Below are positions 26,422 through 35,904 of a stretch of DNA of 64,000 nt, one piece after another. The translations under genes were made by a program, and so were the position numbers. Every line of letters starts with the position of its first letter. Position 1 is the first letter of the stretch. The notes under the pieces were generated by a model that saw only the letters and a program-made list of their open reading frames with translations, had not been told where the DNA came from and ran no database searches. Origin of the DNA: Clostridia bacterium (lineage in GTDB: Bacteria > Bacillota > Clostridia > Saccharofermentanales > Saccharofermentanaceae); the NCBI GenBank assembly GCA_024403735.1, contig JAKSRG010000009.1, positions 1 through 64,000 on the forward strand. The letters are read 5' to 3'.

Positions 26422-27579
26422 ATGACATACGATTTTGACACAGTAGTAGATAGAAGAAATACAGGTTCAATTAAATGGAATTGCGCTCCTAATGAGCTCC
26501 CTATGTGGGTAGCTGATATGGACTTTAAGACAGCTCCTGAAATTATTGAAGCGTTTAGAAAAAGAATTGATCATGGTGTTTTTGGCTATAGTGATTACAC
26601 AAAAGAGTGGTTCGATGCATACATTAATTGGTGGGATAGAAGACACGGAATTAAGTATGAAGAGGAAGACTTGATTTTCTGTACAGGTGTAATACCAGCA
26701 CTTTCTTCAATTGTTCGAAAACTTACAACTCCTAATGAGAATGTTGTAATTATGACTCCTGTGTATAATGTGTTTTTCAACAGCATTCTTAACAATGGTT
26801 GCAGAGCTCTTGAAGTTCCACTTATCTATGAGAATAGCAGTTATTCAGTTGATTTCGAGAACCTTGAGATTGCACTTAAAAATCCTCAGACATCATTGAT
26901 GATCCTTTGCAATCCTCATAATCCTGCTGGAAAGATTTGGGATAAAGAAACACTCGCACGTATTGGAAAACTTGCTTTTGATAATGGTGTAATTGTAGTG
27001 TCTGATGAGATTCATTGTGACTTAACAATGCCAGGAAGTATGTATGTTCCTTTTGCTTCTGTATCTGAGGAATGCAGAATGAATTCTATCTCATTGATGG
27101 CACCAACTAAAACTTTTAATCTTGCTGGTCTTCAGACTAGCTGTGTAGCTGTTCCTAATAAGAGAATTCACCATAAAGTATGGCGTGCCCTTAATACAGA
27201 TGAAGTAGCTGAACCAAATTCATTCGCACTTGTCGCTGCTATTACTGCTTTTACTCAAGGTGAGAATTGGCTCGATGAATTAAGAAGTTATATTTCAGCT
27301 AATAGGGATTATGTTATCGACAGACTTCAGAAGGAAGCTCCAGAGATAAAGGTAGTTTCTGAAGATGCTACTTATCTTTTGTGGATTGATATTAAGAATG
27401 TATCTAATGATTCAGAGAAGTTTGCTGCAGACTTAAGATCAAAGACTGGTCTATGGATTACAGAAGGAGTTCATTATGGTGCTGCTGGTGAAGGTTTCAT
27501 CAGAATGAATATTGCTTGTCCACGAACAACTCTTGTTGATGGTGTTAATAGACTAATAACTGGGGTTAAGAGTTTGTAA
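26422..27579 (+). CDS. PatB/MalY-family C-S beta-lyase aminotransferase
   Basis: PLP-dependent fold-type I enzyme of 385 residues. It opens with YDFDTVVDRRNTGSIKW and LPMWVADMDFKTAPEI, classic for cystathionine beta-lyase PatB/MalY. CNPHNPAGKIW and SDEIHCDL bind the cofactor, and the Schiff-base lysine lies in APTKTFNLAGLQ. Likely role: cleave cystathionine or cysteine to pyruvate, ammonia and a thiol. A terminator follows at 27637, giving a two-gene unit with DUF3737. Confidence 0.9.
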   Translation: MTYDFDTVVDRRNTGSIKWNCAPNELPMWVADMDFKTAPEIIEAFRKRIDHGVFGYSDYTKEWFDAYINWWDRRHGIKYEEEDLIFCTGVIPALSSIVRKLTTPNENVVIMTPVYNVFFNSILNNGCRALEVPLIYENSSYSVDFENLEIALKNPQTSLMILCNPHNPAGKIWDKETLARIGKLAFDNGVIVVSDEIHCDLTMPGSMYVPFASVSEECRMNSISLMAPTKTFNLAGLQTSCVAVPNKRIHHKVWRALNTDEVAEPNSFALVAAITAFTQGENWLDELRSYISANRDYVIDRLQKEAPEIKVVSEDATYLLWIDIKNVSNDSEKFAADLRSKTGLWITEGVHYGAAGEGFIRMNIACPRTTLVDGVNRLITGVKSL

Positions 27580-27636
27580 CATGTATTTGATATAAAAAGC
27601 TAATTATTGTCTATTCAAAATTAATAAAATGACTAT

Positions 27637-27680
27637 ACTACTCTTTGAGAATAATCTTGAAGAGTAGTTTTTTATTTTTT
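27637..27680 (+). terminator. Terminator after the PatB-like gene
   Basis: A 9-bp stem (27637-27645 with 27660-27668), a 14-base loop and a long T run. Confidence 0.85.
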
Positions 27681-27701
27681 AAGATATTTAAGGTATGAAT
27701 T

Positions 27702-29123
27702 ATGGAATTGAGTAAATTGAAAAATAAGAATATTGATATGACAGTGGGTAATCCTGTCAGACTTTTAGTTCAGTTTTCGATACCAATGTTGATTGGTAAT
27801 TTGTTTCAGCAAGTTTATAACCTTGTTGACTCTATTGTTGTAGGTAAGTTAATTGGCCCTAATGCACTTGCTGCAGTTGGTGCTACTGGTTCAGCAACAT
27901 TTTTCTTCTTTGCTATTTGTAATGGTATTGGTAGTGGAGGAGGAATTATAGTTTCTCAATTGTTTGGTGCCAAGGAGTTCGCGAGACTCAAGAGGTGTAT
28001 GACGAATGTAGCCTATATCATGACTGTTATGCCATTGATTGTCGGTTTTATTGCTTATATGCTTGCTAGACCAATGCTTACGTTCTTAGATACTCCAGCT
28101 AGTGTACTTAATGACTCTGTTAGCTATATGCACGTTATGTGCCTTGGTCTATTATTTGTATCGCTTTATAACTATGTATCGTCGATGCTACGAGCATTAG
28201 GTGATTCGGTATCGCCGTTGTTCTTTTTGATATTCTCTTGCATAGTTAACGGAATTCTTGACGTAGTATTCGTAACTCATGGATTTGGAGTTCTTGGTGC
28301 TGCTTATGCAACAATGATCTCACAGATTTTGTCAGCTGCGCTTTGTATTGCATATGCGTTTAAGACTAATAAATACTTCAAGTTTGCGAAGTCTGATTTG
28401 AAATTTGATAGTAGTATAGTAAAGAAAGTTGTTAAGCTTGGTGTTCCACTATCACTTCAGTATTCACTTATCGCTATCTCAACTATGGCTCTTCAGAGAG
28501 TTGTAAATGGATTTGGTGAAGTCGCGATGGCTACATTTACTGCTACATCAAGAATTGAGAGTATTATCCATCAGCCATATCAGACACTTGCTACAGCTGT
28601 ATCTACTTTTGCTGGTCAGAACTATGGTGCGCGTAAGATGAAGCGTATCGTTCGTGGTTATCGTGATAGTCTTAAAATCATGGCAATCTTTACTGTGATT
28701 ATGCTCACTATTATGCAGTTGTTCAGCAGAGTGATTATGGAGATTTTCGTTAAGGCTGATGCTACAGACGTTATCGCTATGGGTACTCAGGCGCTAAAGA
28801 TTACTAGTCTTTTCTATATCTTCTTAGGTGCGCTATATGTTATCCGTGGTGTATCAAATGGTCTTGGTGATGGATTGTTCGCACTAATTAATGGTGTAGT
28901 TGAAGTTTTTGGTAGAGTACTTATTCCAATAGCACTCGTTGGAGTTTCATTCATCGGTGTATGGGGCATCTGGTGGTCAACAGGTCTTGTGTGGTTCATA
29001 TCTGGTGTTACTGCTTGGATCCGCTATGTTTGCTATGGTGGTAAGAAGATGCACCTTAAGTATTCAGATCTGAAGAACTTAAGGAACACCTATGATGATA
29101 ATAAAGTTGTAAGTGAAGAGTAA
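27702..29123 (+). CDS. MATE-family efflux transporter
   Basis: Multidrug/toxin extrusion pump, 473 residues, 12 predicted helices. The family opening VGNPVRLLVQFSIPMLIGNLFQQVYNLVDSIVVGK and the repeat of that fold in the second half (VVKLGVPLSLQYSLIAIS) are clear. It has its own terminators on each side, so it is monocistronic. Drug specificity cannot be read from the sequence. Confidence 0.92.
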   Translation: MELSKLKNKNIDMTVGNPVRLLVQFSIPMLIGNLFQQVYNLVDSIVVGKLIGPNALAAVGATGSATFFFFAICNGIGSGGGIIVSQLFGAKEFARLKRCMTNVAYIMTVMPLIVGFIAYMLARPMLTFLDTPASVLNDSVSYMHVMCLGLLFVSLYNYVSSMLRALGDSVSPLFFLIFSCIVNGILDVVFVTHGFGVLGAAYATMISQILSAALCIAYAFKTNKYFKFAKSDLKFDSSIVKKVVKLGVPLSLQYSLIAISTMALQRVVNGFGEVAMATFTATSRIESIIHQPYQTLATAVSTFAGQNYGARKMKRIVRGYRDSLKIMAIFTVIMLTIMQLFSRVIMEIFVKADATDVIAMGTQALKITSLFYIFLGALYVIRGVSNGLGDGLFALINGVVEVFGRVLIPIALVGVSFIGVWGIWWSTGLVWFISGVTAWIRYVCYGGKKMHLKYSDLKNLRNTYDDNKVVSEE

Positions 29124-29141
29124 TCTTAAATTTTGTAGTAG

Positions 29142-29175
29142 AATACCTCTATACTAATTGTATAGGGGTATTTTT
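29142..29175 (+). terminator. 13-bp hairpin: terminator that also covers the next ribosome site
   Basis: AATACCTCTATAC (29142-29154) pairs with 29160-29172 (one G-T). T residues follow, so it can end the MATE transcript. Its 3' arm holds AGGGG (29164-29168), the only ribosome-binding sequence before the ATG at 29178. Confidence 0.75.
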
Positions 29176-29177
29176 AT

Positions 29178-29660
29178 ATGAGTGTATTTTTTATTGCTGA
29201 TACTCATTTTTCTGATGAGCGTATATTGGCATATGAGAATAGGCCATTTCAGAATGTGGCAGAGATGAATGACACTATTGTTAGGAATTGGAATAGTGTA
29301 GTAGAAGATGACGATATCGTTTATATGTTAGGTGATATTGGTGATTGTAGTCCGATTAATAGTCTTAAAGGTAAGAAGTATCTTATTAAAGGGAATCACG
29401 ATATTGAAAGCAATTCCTTCTATAGAGAATTAGGATTTGAAGAAGTATATGACCTTCCTGTAATTCTAGATAACTTTTGGATTCTTTCACATGAACCACA
29501 ATATGTTTGTAGTAATATGCCTTATGCTAATCTGTTTGGTCATGTTCATAACAATCCAATTTATACTACTAAGACTAAGCAGAGCTTTTGTGTAAGTGTT
29601 GAGCGAATTGACTATACTCCAATATCCTTCGATAAGATTAAAGAAGAGGTCAAAGGTTGA
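29178..29660 (+). CDS. Calcineurin-like metallophosphoesterase
   Basis: Small phosphoesterase of 160 residues. Metal-binding motifs run in order: FIADTHFSDE (DxH), MLGDIGD (GDxxD), IKGNHDIE (GNHD/E), LSHEP and FGHVHNN (GHxH). This short YfcE/phosphoesterase type often acts on small phosphodiesters or is of unknown substrate. Its ribosome site lies in the preceding hairpin. Confidence 0.88.
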   Translation: MSVFFIADTHFSDERILAYENRPFQNVAEMNDTIVRNWNSVVEDDDIVYMLGDIGDCSPINSLKGKKYLIKGNHDIESNSFYRELGFEEVYDLPVILDNFWILSHEPQYVCSNMPYANLFGHVHNNPIYTTKTKQSFCVSVERIDYTPISFDKIKEEVKG

Positions 29661-29706
29661 TTTGTGATATAATTAATATAAATAAGTATTGGGATGGATT
29701 TAGATT

Positions 29707-30006
29707 ATGAAAAAGAGTGCAAAAACAATTGCTATAGCTGCTACATTTGCAGTTGCAATGGGATTAACTAGTTGTGTACCACCAACAGGCACATTTAATA
29801 AGAGTGATGTTGATGATGGTTCAAATTACAAGCCGGATGATGCCGATGTACCTTGTGTTTATGGTCCACCAGATGATTATGATCCATATTACGATGATGT
29901 TCAGACTGAGTATGAAGCTCCATATTTTGATGAGTACGATCCAAGTAATGATGACGTTGAAGACGTATATGGACCTCCACCAGATGATTTTATTGAAGAA
30001 GATTAA
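29707..30006 (+). CDS. Small acidic lipoprotein, probable radical-SAM target
   Basis: Precursor of 99 residues with a lipoprotein signal (lipobox LTSC, Cys at about 23). The mature part is Asp/Tyr/Pro-rich and carries two copies of a VYGPP motif (CVYGPPDDYDP and DVYGPPPDDF) plus two intervening Tyr-Asp repeats (EYEAPYFDEYDP). Such YGPP-bearing lipoproteins next to a SPASM radical SAM enzyme form the rSAM/lipoprotein system I recall from the TIGR04133/TIGR04134 family pair. The next gene, 32 bases on, is exactly such an enzyme. Modified residues and function are unknown. Confidence 0.8.
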   Translation: MKKSAKTIAIAATFAVAMGLTSCVPPTGTFNKSDVDDGSNYKPDDADVPCVYGPPDDYDPYYDDVQTEYEAPYFDEYDPSNDDVEDVYGPPPDDFIEED

Positions 30007-30038
30007 TCTGTTAGTTAGTACTTAGGTGGATATATTTA

Positions 30039-31112
30039 ATGTTAGACACAAATAAGAAAATAGCTGATTTGAATAAGCTCAGAGAATATAGAGAAGGCTT
30101 ATTCAGTGAACCTCAGCTCAGAAATTTGTTCCTTGAACTTACACTTCGTTGTAATGAGAATTGTCTACACTGTGGTAGTAGATGTGGTGAAGTTAAATCA
30201 GAGGAATTAACAGTTGAAGATTATCGTAAGCTTCTTACAAAGGTTAAGGCCGATTTTGGACTTAAACGTAAGATGATTTGTGTTACTGGTGGTGAACCAC
30301 TACTTCGTAAGGATTTCTTCGAAATCATGCAGATTGTTAAAGACCTTGGCTTTAGCTGGGGTATGACTTCTAATGCTACCCTTATTACTAAGGAAGTAGC
30401 TCATAAGCTAAGTGAAGTAGGAATGCGAACAATCTCAGTAAGTATTGATGGTCTTGAGAAGACTCATGATGCATTCAGAAGATCTCCAGGCGGTTATAAG
30501 AAAGCCATGCAAGGAATCCAAAATCTTATTGATGAGAATGCCTTCAAAGCTATTCAGGTTACTACTGTAGTAACTCATGAGAACATTAATGAGTTAGACG
30601 CGCTATATGAGATATTTAATGAGATGGATATTGATTCTTGGCGTGTAGTAGGAATTGAGCCAATGGGTAGAGCTAAGGATTATCCTAATCTTTTACTTAC
30701 TCCTGAAGACCAGAAGAGACTATTCGAATTTATTAGAAATAAGAGAATAGCAGGAGAGCCAGTTGAGTATGGCTGTAGTCATTATCTTGGCCTCGAGTAC
30801 GAGCGTGAAGTTCGTGATTGGTACTTCATATGTACAGCTGGATTATATACTGCTAGTATTACTGCTTCTGGCGATATTCTTGCTTGTCTTGATATTGAGA
30901 GACGTCCTGAATTCATACAGGGCAATATCCATACCGATGATTTTACAGAAGTATGGAACAATAAGTTTAAATGCTTTAGAAGAAATCTTTGTGAGGATAA
31001 CGAGAAGTGCAGAAGTTGTAAAGAGAAGGATTTCTGTCATGGAGGCGCTTATCACAGTTGGGATTTCGATGAGAATAAGCAGGCAATCTGTTTCAAAGAT
31101 ATATTGTTTTAA
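30039..31112 (+). CDS. Radical SAM/SPASM protein maturase of the rSAM/lipoprotein type
   Basis: Enzyme of 357 residues. The SAM 4Fe-4S site is C38, C42, C45 (CNENCLHC), followed by VTGGEPLLR and SVSIDGL. The C-terminal SPASM domain carries about eight cysteines, including CTAGLYTASI, ACLDIE, and CEDNEKCRSCKEKDFC, enough for two auxiliary 4Fe-4S clusters. The likely substrate is the lipoprotein encoded 32 bases upstream. SPASM enzymes form thioether, C-C or epimerised links in peptides. There is no separate RRE (PqqD-like) gene nearby. Confidence 0.88.
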   Translation: MLDTNKKIADLNKLREYREGLFSEPQLRNLFLELTLRCNENCLHCGSRCGEVKSEELTVEDYRKLLTKVKADFGLKRKMICVTGGEPLLRKDFFEIMQIVKDLGFSWGMTSNATLITKEVAHKLSEVGMRTISVSIDGLEKTHDAFRRSPGGYKKAMQGIQNLIDENAFKAIQVTTVVTHENINELDALYEIFNEMDIDSWRVVGIEPMGRAKDYPNLLLTPEDQKRLFEFIRNKRIAGEPVEYGCSHYLGLEYEREVRDWYFICTAGLYTASITASGDILACLDIERRPEFIQGNIHTDDFTEVWNNKFKCFRRNLCEDNEKCRSCKEKDFCHGGAYHSWDFDENKQAICFKDILF

Positions 31113-31125
31113 TAGCTATAAAAAG

Positions 31126-31163
31126 AAACACCATCTTAAGGATTTATTTCTAAGATGGTGTTT
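31126..31163. terminator. Bidirectional terminator between convergent genes
   Basis: A 12- to 13-bp stem (31126-31138 with 31151-31163) has A residues on its left and T residues on its right, so it can stop both the radical SAM gene and the converging MATE gene. Confidence 0.85.
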
Positions 31164-31174
31164 TTAGTTGCTTA

Positions 31175-32542
31175 TTATTTGTTATCAGAAGCTTCCTCTT
31201 CCTTAAGTTTCTTGAAGAACCATATTGCAAATATTGCTGATGGAATGAGGATTACTATGTTACAGAATGGCTGCGAATAAATAATGCCGTTGAGTTTCCA
31301 AAGAGTAGCGAATAAATATACTACTGGGATAAAGATTATTCCACTTTTGAGTGATGACATTAGTGAAGCCAAGAACCTCTTTCCAGTACTTTGTAAAGAC
31401 ATCTCAGTTACAGTAGAAAATGGTGAAGCAAGCTGTGATAGTATCTGAAGGACAAGTGCCTTTTTACCAATCTCAATTACTGCAGGATCATCTCTTAAGA
31501 ATGTAAGTATTGGAGTTACATTAAATAAAACAATTACTGTTGCTGTAGCAATAAGAACTTCGCCCATAATAACTGCTGACCAGAATGCCTTCTTAACTCT
31601 ATCGTACTTCTTAGCTCCATAGTTGAATGAACTAATTGGCTGGAAACCCTGACCAATTCCAAGTGCAACTGAGAATACGAAGAATACTACACGAGATACA
31701 ATGCTAAGTGCTGAGATAGCAGGATCGCCGTATGGATTAGCGAGCATATTAAGAACGATAGTAGATAAACTCTGAAGGCCCTGTCTTAGTAGACTAGGAA
31801 GACCAGTTGCGACAATGTTTCCGATTCTAGGGAGTTGGAAACTAACATTTTTAAATGAGAGAACGCACTGTGTTTTGCCACGCAAGAAGAAGCTAAGAAG
31901 AATACAAAAACTTACAACTTGAGACAGGCAAGTAGATAAGCCTGCACCAGAGATCCCCATATTACACACGAACATGAATAGCGGATCGCCACCGATATTA
32001 AGGAGTGCTCCTACAAAAAGACCAATCATACCAAGATATGCTTTGCCTTCGTATCTTAGGAGATTATTAAGTGTAAAGCTAGTTACGATAAATGGTGCAG
32101 AAATAAGGATGTACTTAGCGTAATCCATTGCATATGGAGCAATAGTAACAGTACTTCCAAGCATGTATACAAGTGGTTCGATAAATATCAAACAGATAAT
32201 GGCTACGATAATACTTAGTGAGAATGCAAGGAAAGTACCAGTAGAACCAATTCGTGATGCTTCTTCTTTGTTCTTACTGCCGAGCTGTCTGGACATGAGT
32301 GAACCAGCACCTTGACCGAATAGAAAACCAACTGCCTGAAGTATAGCCATAAAGCCAAAGAGGATACCAGTGGCACCACTAGCTGAAGTTCCAAGTTTAC
32401 CTACAAAAGCAGTATCAACCATGTTGTACACATTAGTTACAAGCATGCTGATAATTGTAGGGATGGACAAAGTAGCCAGTAATTTTGTAACTGGTGTCTG
32501 TGTCATTTTGATGTATTGTTTGTTGGCTTGGCTATCTGACAT
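31175..32542 (-). CDS. MATE-family efflux transporter
   Basis: Second MATE pump, 455 residues, twelve helices. It begins MTQTPVTKLLATLSIPTIISMLVTNVYNMVDTAFVGKLG, closer to the MepA/NorM-like branch than the other two pumps in this window, which start with a GNPV/GAPW type N-terminus. It faces away from the Fe-S aldo/keto reductase, with 178 bases of shared upstream region in which I see no clear operator. Confidence 0.92.
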   Translation of the reverse strand: MSDSQANKQYIKMTQTPVTKLLATLSIPTIISMLVTNVYNMVDTAFVGKLGTSASGATGILFGFMAILQAVGFLFGQGAGSLMSRQLGSKNKEEASRIGSTGTFLAFSLSIIVAIICLIFIEPLVYMLGSTVTIAPYAMDYAKYILISAPFIVTSFTLNNLLRYEGKAYLGMIGLFVGALLNIGGDPLFMFVCNMGISGAGLSTCLSQVVSFCILLSFFLRGKTQCVLSFKNVSFQLPRIGNIVATGLPSLLRQGLQSLSTIVLNMLANPYGDPAISALSIVSRVVFFVFSVALGIGQGFQPISSFNYGAKKYDRVKKAFWSAVIMGEVLIATATVIVLFNVTPILTFLRDDPAVIEIGKKALVLQILSQLASPFSTVTEMSLQSTGKRFLASLMSSLKSGIIFIPVVYLFATLWKLNGIIYSQPFCNIVILIPSAIFAIWFFKKLKEEEASDNK

Positions 32543-32720
32543 ATTACTTCTCTTAACTTATATCTTATTTTTCAACGATAATTATACATCAATTAGTTGG
32601 TTTAAGTTATATGTTCATTTTGGCGATGAATGTCTAAAATATGCATTATATTTAACATTCTGTTTGGGATGTTTTCGATAGAATCATATCAATATACAAA
32701 TCTATCAATAGGAGATTCAT

Positions 32721-33851
32721 ATGAAGTACAGACAATTCCCTAAGATTTCAGAGAAGGTATCAATTTTTGGTCTTGGATGCATGAGATTTAATGGAGTTGC
32801 ATCAGGAGACAGTGTTATTAATGAAAAGAAGGCAATTAAGCTTATTCGTCAGGCAATTGATGGTGGAGTTAATTATCTTGATACTGCATATGTTTATCTT
32901 GATAAGACATCAGAGACAGTAGTAGGTAAAGCTCTCAGAGATGGCTATCGTGAGAAGGTTACTATTGCTACTAAGATGCCAATCGAGCATGTAAATAACT
33001 ATGAGGAGATGGAGGCACTTCTTGATTCAGAACTTAAGAAACTCCAGACAGATCATATCGATTATTACCTAATGCATGGTATCGATAAGGCAAAATGGCT
33101 CAAGTTCAAGGAGATGGGTGCTGATAAGTTCTTCGAGGATAAGAAGAGAGAAGGAAAGATTAGATATAAGTGCTTCTCATTCCATGGTCCATATGAAGAT
33201 TTCGAGTACATTATCAAGGATTATGACTGGGATATGGTTCAGATTCAGTATAACTTCATGGATATTGATAACCAGGCTGGTACTAAGGGTCTTAAGCTCG
33301 CAGGTGAACTCGGTATTCCAGTAGTTATTATGGAAGGTCTCCTCGGAGGTAAGCTCGCATCTGCTCCAGATAATGTTCAGAAGCTCTACGATGAATTCGA
33401 GACAAAGAGAAGTCCAGTTGAGTGGGCATTTAGATGGCTTGGTAATTGCCCTGAGATTATGACAATCCTTTCTGGTTGTAATGAAGAAGAGCAGATTAGC
33501 GATAACCTCAGAATTTTCGATACAATCGAAGCAGGCGTTATGGATGATAAGGAACTCGCACTTATTGACGCTGTTCGTAAAGCATATAACGATAGAACAA
33601 AGATTGGTTGTACAGGTTGTAGATATTGTATGCCATGCCCAGGTGGCGTAGATATTCCTCGTGTATTCACAGTATGGAACGAGTGCTCACTTTATGGCGG
33701 CAAGGCTCAGGACAACTGGAATTACATGGAGCTCAATAGATTAGAGATGACACCAGATAAGTGTCTCGAGTGTGGTGCTTGCGAGACTGCTTGTCCACAG
33801 AGTCTCAATATCATCGAGTCACTAAAGACTGCTTGGTCTGAGTTTAATTGA
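32721..33851 (+). CDS. Aldo/keto reductase with C-terminal 2[4Fe-4S] ferredoxin domain
   Basis: Protein of 376 residues: an aldo/keto reductase barrel (FGLGCMRFNG, LDTAYVY with the catalytic Tyr, MHGIDKAKW) with a C-terminal ferredoxin segment from about residue 293, CTGCRYCMPCP and CLECGACETACP. This fusion is common in anaerobes and may link NAD(P)H- or Fe-S-based electron transfer to carbonyl reduction. GGAGATTC precedes the start and a strong terminator follows. It shares architecture with the protein at 52304. Confidence 0.9.
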   Translation: MKYRQFPKISEKVSIFGLGCMRFNGVASGDSVINEKKAIKLIRQAIDGGVNYLDTAYVYLDKTSETVVGKALRDGYREKVTIATKMPIEHVNNYEEMEALLDSELKKLQTDHIDYYLMHGIDKAKWLKFKEMGADKFFEDKKREGKIRYKCFSFHGPYEDFEYIIKDYDWDMVQIQYNFMDIDNQAGTKGLKLAGELGIPVVIMEGLLGGKLASAPDNVQKLYDEFETKRSPVEWAFRWLGNCPEIMTILSGCNEEEQISDNLRIFDTIEAGVMDDKELALIDAVRKAYNDRTKIGCTGCRYCMPCPGGVDIPRVFTVWNECSLYGGKAQDNWNYMELNRLEMTPDKCLECGACETACPQSLNIIESLKTAWSEFN

Positions 33852-33871
33852 TTAGTTATTCAATGCAATCG

Positions 33872-33920
33872 AAAACACACCAGAAGATTACTGATAGGTA
33901 GTCTAACTGGTGTGTTTTTT
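33872..33920. terminator. Terminator between convergent genes
   Basis: ACACACCAG and CTGGTGTGT form the outer stem around an inner AGATTAC/GTAGTCT-like arm. T residues on the right and A residues on the left allow action in both directions. Confidence 0.8.
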
Positions 33921-33945
33921 ATTGGGTCTGATTTGTAATTGCTTA

Positions 33946-34536
33946 TCACTTAGGATTAATGGCGCTACCACAGTATGGGCAGTTATTAGCATATCCGATT
34001 GCTGCGTGGAATGAAGCAGAGCAGTTAGGACATGTAACAGCAAGTGTCTGAACAGAATTCATATCAATTGGCTTGTTATCCATGAGTTCCTCTTCACGTG
34101 GAAGTATCTGATTTCTAACAGACTTAGGATCGTAACCATATTTGCCCTGATACTCATAGATATCAATTGTCATGCCGATAGGATACTGATTAGAACCTCT
34201 TGCAAAGGAAGTAGGAAGAATAGCTTCTCTCTCAATACCTTTGTTATCAAAGTAGTGAACCTTAGTATTAAGTGTATAAGCTCCATTAAGCATAAAAGAT
34301 GTGTTATTTACATAGCCATAAATCTTACCTGAATACTTTGTTCCATTGCGCTTGATAGCTGATTTTTTTATTGAAGGGATTGTTATGCCTATAAGCATTC
34401 CTATTCCAATAATAACGAATATTAATGGAATGATTACTCCAATGCTCATTCCATCAGCAAGATAGAACACTAAAGCAATTCCGCCTCCTAAGACAATGTA
34501 GAACGCACCCATACATCCAAGAATAACCTTCGCCAT
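33946..34536 (-). CDS. Membrane protein with C-terminal zinc ribbon
   Basis: Protein of 196 residues. Two membrane helices (about 5-28 and 33-52) are followed by a beta-rich soluble domain (RNGTKYSGKIYGYVNN, DUF3592-like) and a C-terminal zinc ribbon CPNC-x(12)-CPYC. The soluble domain should face the cytoplasm with the ribbon. No function known. Confidence 0.78.
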   Translation of the reverse strand: MAKVILGCMGAFYIVLGGGIALVFYLADGMSIGVIIPLIFVIIGIGMLIGITIPSIKKSAIKRNGTKYSGKIYGYVNNTSFMLNGAYTLNTKVHYFDNKGIEREAILPTSFARGSNQYPIGMTIDIYEYQGKYGYDPKSVRNQILPREEELMDNKPIDMNSVQTLAVTCPNCSASFHAAIGYANNCPYCGSAINPK

Positions 34537-34730
34537 ATATTAACCTCTCACTAACTTGATGAGCCCAGTATAACATATTAATCTGTGAATGTTAATAACA
34601 AAATGTTAAAAAGAATAAATTTGTGATAAAGACTTGTTTTGCATCTTTTTATATGAAATGTTCGAAAATATAGTATAGTTATAGGAGGAACCGCTTTGGC
34701 TCCGATTAATTTTGTTTGGAGACATAGAAT

Positions 34731-35000
34731 ATGTATTACGTACCAGATGGAACAATGATGTGTGGTTTTTATGAGTGCGAGGATTGTGATAACAGATTTT
34801 TGTCACTTCAGATTGCGCCAAGATTAATATGCCCATATTGTGGCGAAGCTCCTGATATGGAAGTTGGTCCAGATGATGAGATGCCTGTAGCTCATGAAGC
34901 TGCAAAGCTTCTTGATGTAATTGAAGGTGAAGAGGAAGTAGAGAAGATGGATGCTCTATTATCTTTAGCTATCACTGGTGGCGATTACGACTGGTTATAA
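34731..35000 (+). CDS. Small zinc-ribbon protein
   Basis: Protein of 89 residues with CEDC and CPYC (about residues 15-39) forming a zinc ribbon, followed by an acidic helical tail. The gene follows a short leader with GGAGG at 34684 that may belong to an upstream start; a second site TTTGGAGACATAGA lies 5 bases before the ATG. First of four small genes read in the same direction. Confidence 0.75.
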   Translation: MYYVPDGTMMCGFYECEDCDNRFLSLQIAPRLICPYCGEAPDMEVGPDDEMPVAHEAAKLLDVIEGEEEVEKMDALLSLAITGGDYDWL

Positions 35001-35027
35001 GATTAATTAAGATTTTTGGAGGATTAT

Positions 35028-35537
35028 ATGAGTGATTTTACTTTAACAGAAGAAATGCTAGCGGATGGAAGAATTCTTGATCTCGCAGTTTCTAGTTTTT
35101 TGGAGGATAAAACAAAGGAGAAGCTAGCTAAGGCGCTCATTATTTTAAGATCAAGCAAGGTATGGATTCCATGCAAGATTAGTATGAGTGATAGAGACCA
35201 GGCAAAGATGGATGCTGTTGTTAATAGAGCTACTAATAATATGGGTAATTCTGGTAATGTTCAGTTTGAGAACAAGGATGAAATTAGATACGTTCCAGAG
35301 CTTATTACAAATGGTGATGGATATTTTATGCCTATCTTCAGTAATGAGAAGTATATGGAGAAGTATGGTGCAGGCGTTGTTAAGTTAAATAGATCTATAC
35401 TTGATGTTATTGATGTTGCTCAGAAGAATAAGGTTGATCTTAAAGGTCTTGTTCTAAATCCATTTAATGAGTCATTCATAATTACTAAGGAGATTTGGCC
35501 AACAATCTTGAAGATTGAACCTATTATCAAGGAATAA
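35028..35537 (+). CDS. SseB-like protein
   Basis: Protein of 169 residues with the SseB N-terminal-domain layout: an early helix, KALIILRSSKVWIPCKI, a central GDGYFMPIFSNEKYMEKYG strand-turn, and the end LNPFNESFIITKE. The start at 35028 follows TTGGAGG. SseB proteins are small cytosolic proteins of unclear role, sometimes linked to sulfurtransferase or secretion loci. A related gene lies at 44830. Confidence 0.8.
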   Translation: MSDFTLTEEMLADGRILDLAVSSFLEDKTKEKLAKALIILRSSKVWIPCKISMSDRDQAKMDAVVNRATNNMGNSGNVQFENKDEIRYVPELITNGDGYFMPIFSNEKYMEKYGAGVVKLNRSILDVIDVAQKNKVDLKGLVLNPFNESFIITKEIWPTILKIEPIIKE

Positions 35538-35539
35538 TT

Positions 35540-35893
35540 ATGAGTATTCGTACTGTAGCATGTCCTGCTTGTGGAATTGATCTTGAGGTTAAAGATAGTA
35601 AGGTTCTTACTTGTGAGCTTTGTGGGCATCAGATGATTCTTGAAGATGAGAAGAAGATGCCTGATAACATAGACGAGATCTTTGAAGAAGTTAAGAAACG
35701 ATATGTATCAGATGCCAAGGAACTAAAGAAGACTATGAGCGGCTTTACTATTGCTGCGATAGTTTTGTTTGTTGTGGTTTTTGTTGTTACTATTGTCTTT
35801 ATGATGAAATCTTTTAACAGTGCTAATGATGCAATGATGAAGAAAGTATTTAGTGACCCATTGGAAACTAGCGTTCAAGATAGTAATGGGTGA
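35540..35893 (+). CDS. Zinc-ribbon membrane protein
   Basis: Protein of 117 residues: N-terminal zinc ribbon CPACGIDL and CELCGHQM, a charged helix, then one membrane span (about 66-90). It begins 2 bases after the SseB-like gene and ends overlapping the next one, so the four genes 34731-36543 look like one operon. Function unknown. Confidence 0.78.
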   Translation: MSIRTVACPACGIDLEVKDSKVLTCELCGHQMILEDEKKMPDNIDEIFEEVKKRYVSDAKELKKTMSGFTIAAIVLFVVVFVVTIVFMMKSFNSANDAMMKKVFSDPLETSVQDSNG

Positions 35894-35904
35894 TGAGGTG
35901 GTCT

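Noticed and set aside
29795..29980. Minus-strand His-rich frame opposite the lipoprotein
   Set aside because: It is the reverse image of the Asp/Tyr-rich coding strand, with no ribosome site and an implausible His-rich composition.
34684..34730. Leader before the 34731 gene as a riboswitch
   Set aside because: Only about 45 bases with a weak GGAG/CTCC pairing; too short and not similar to a known aptamer.
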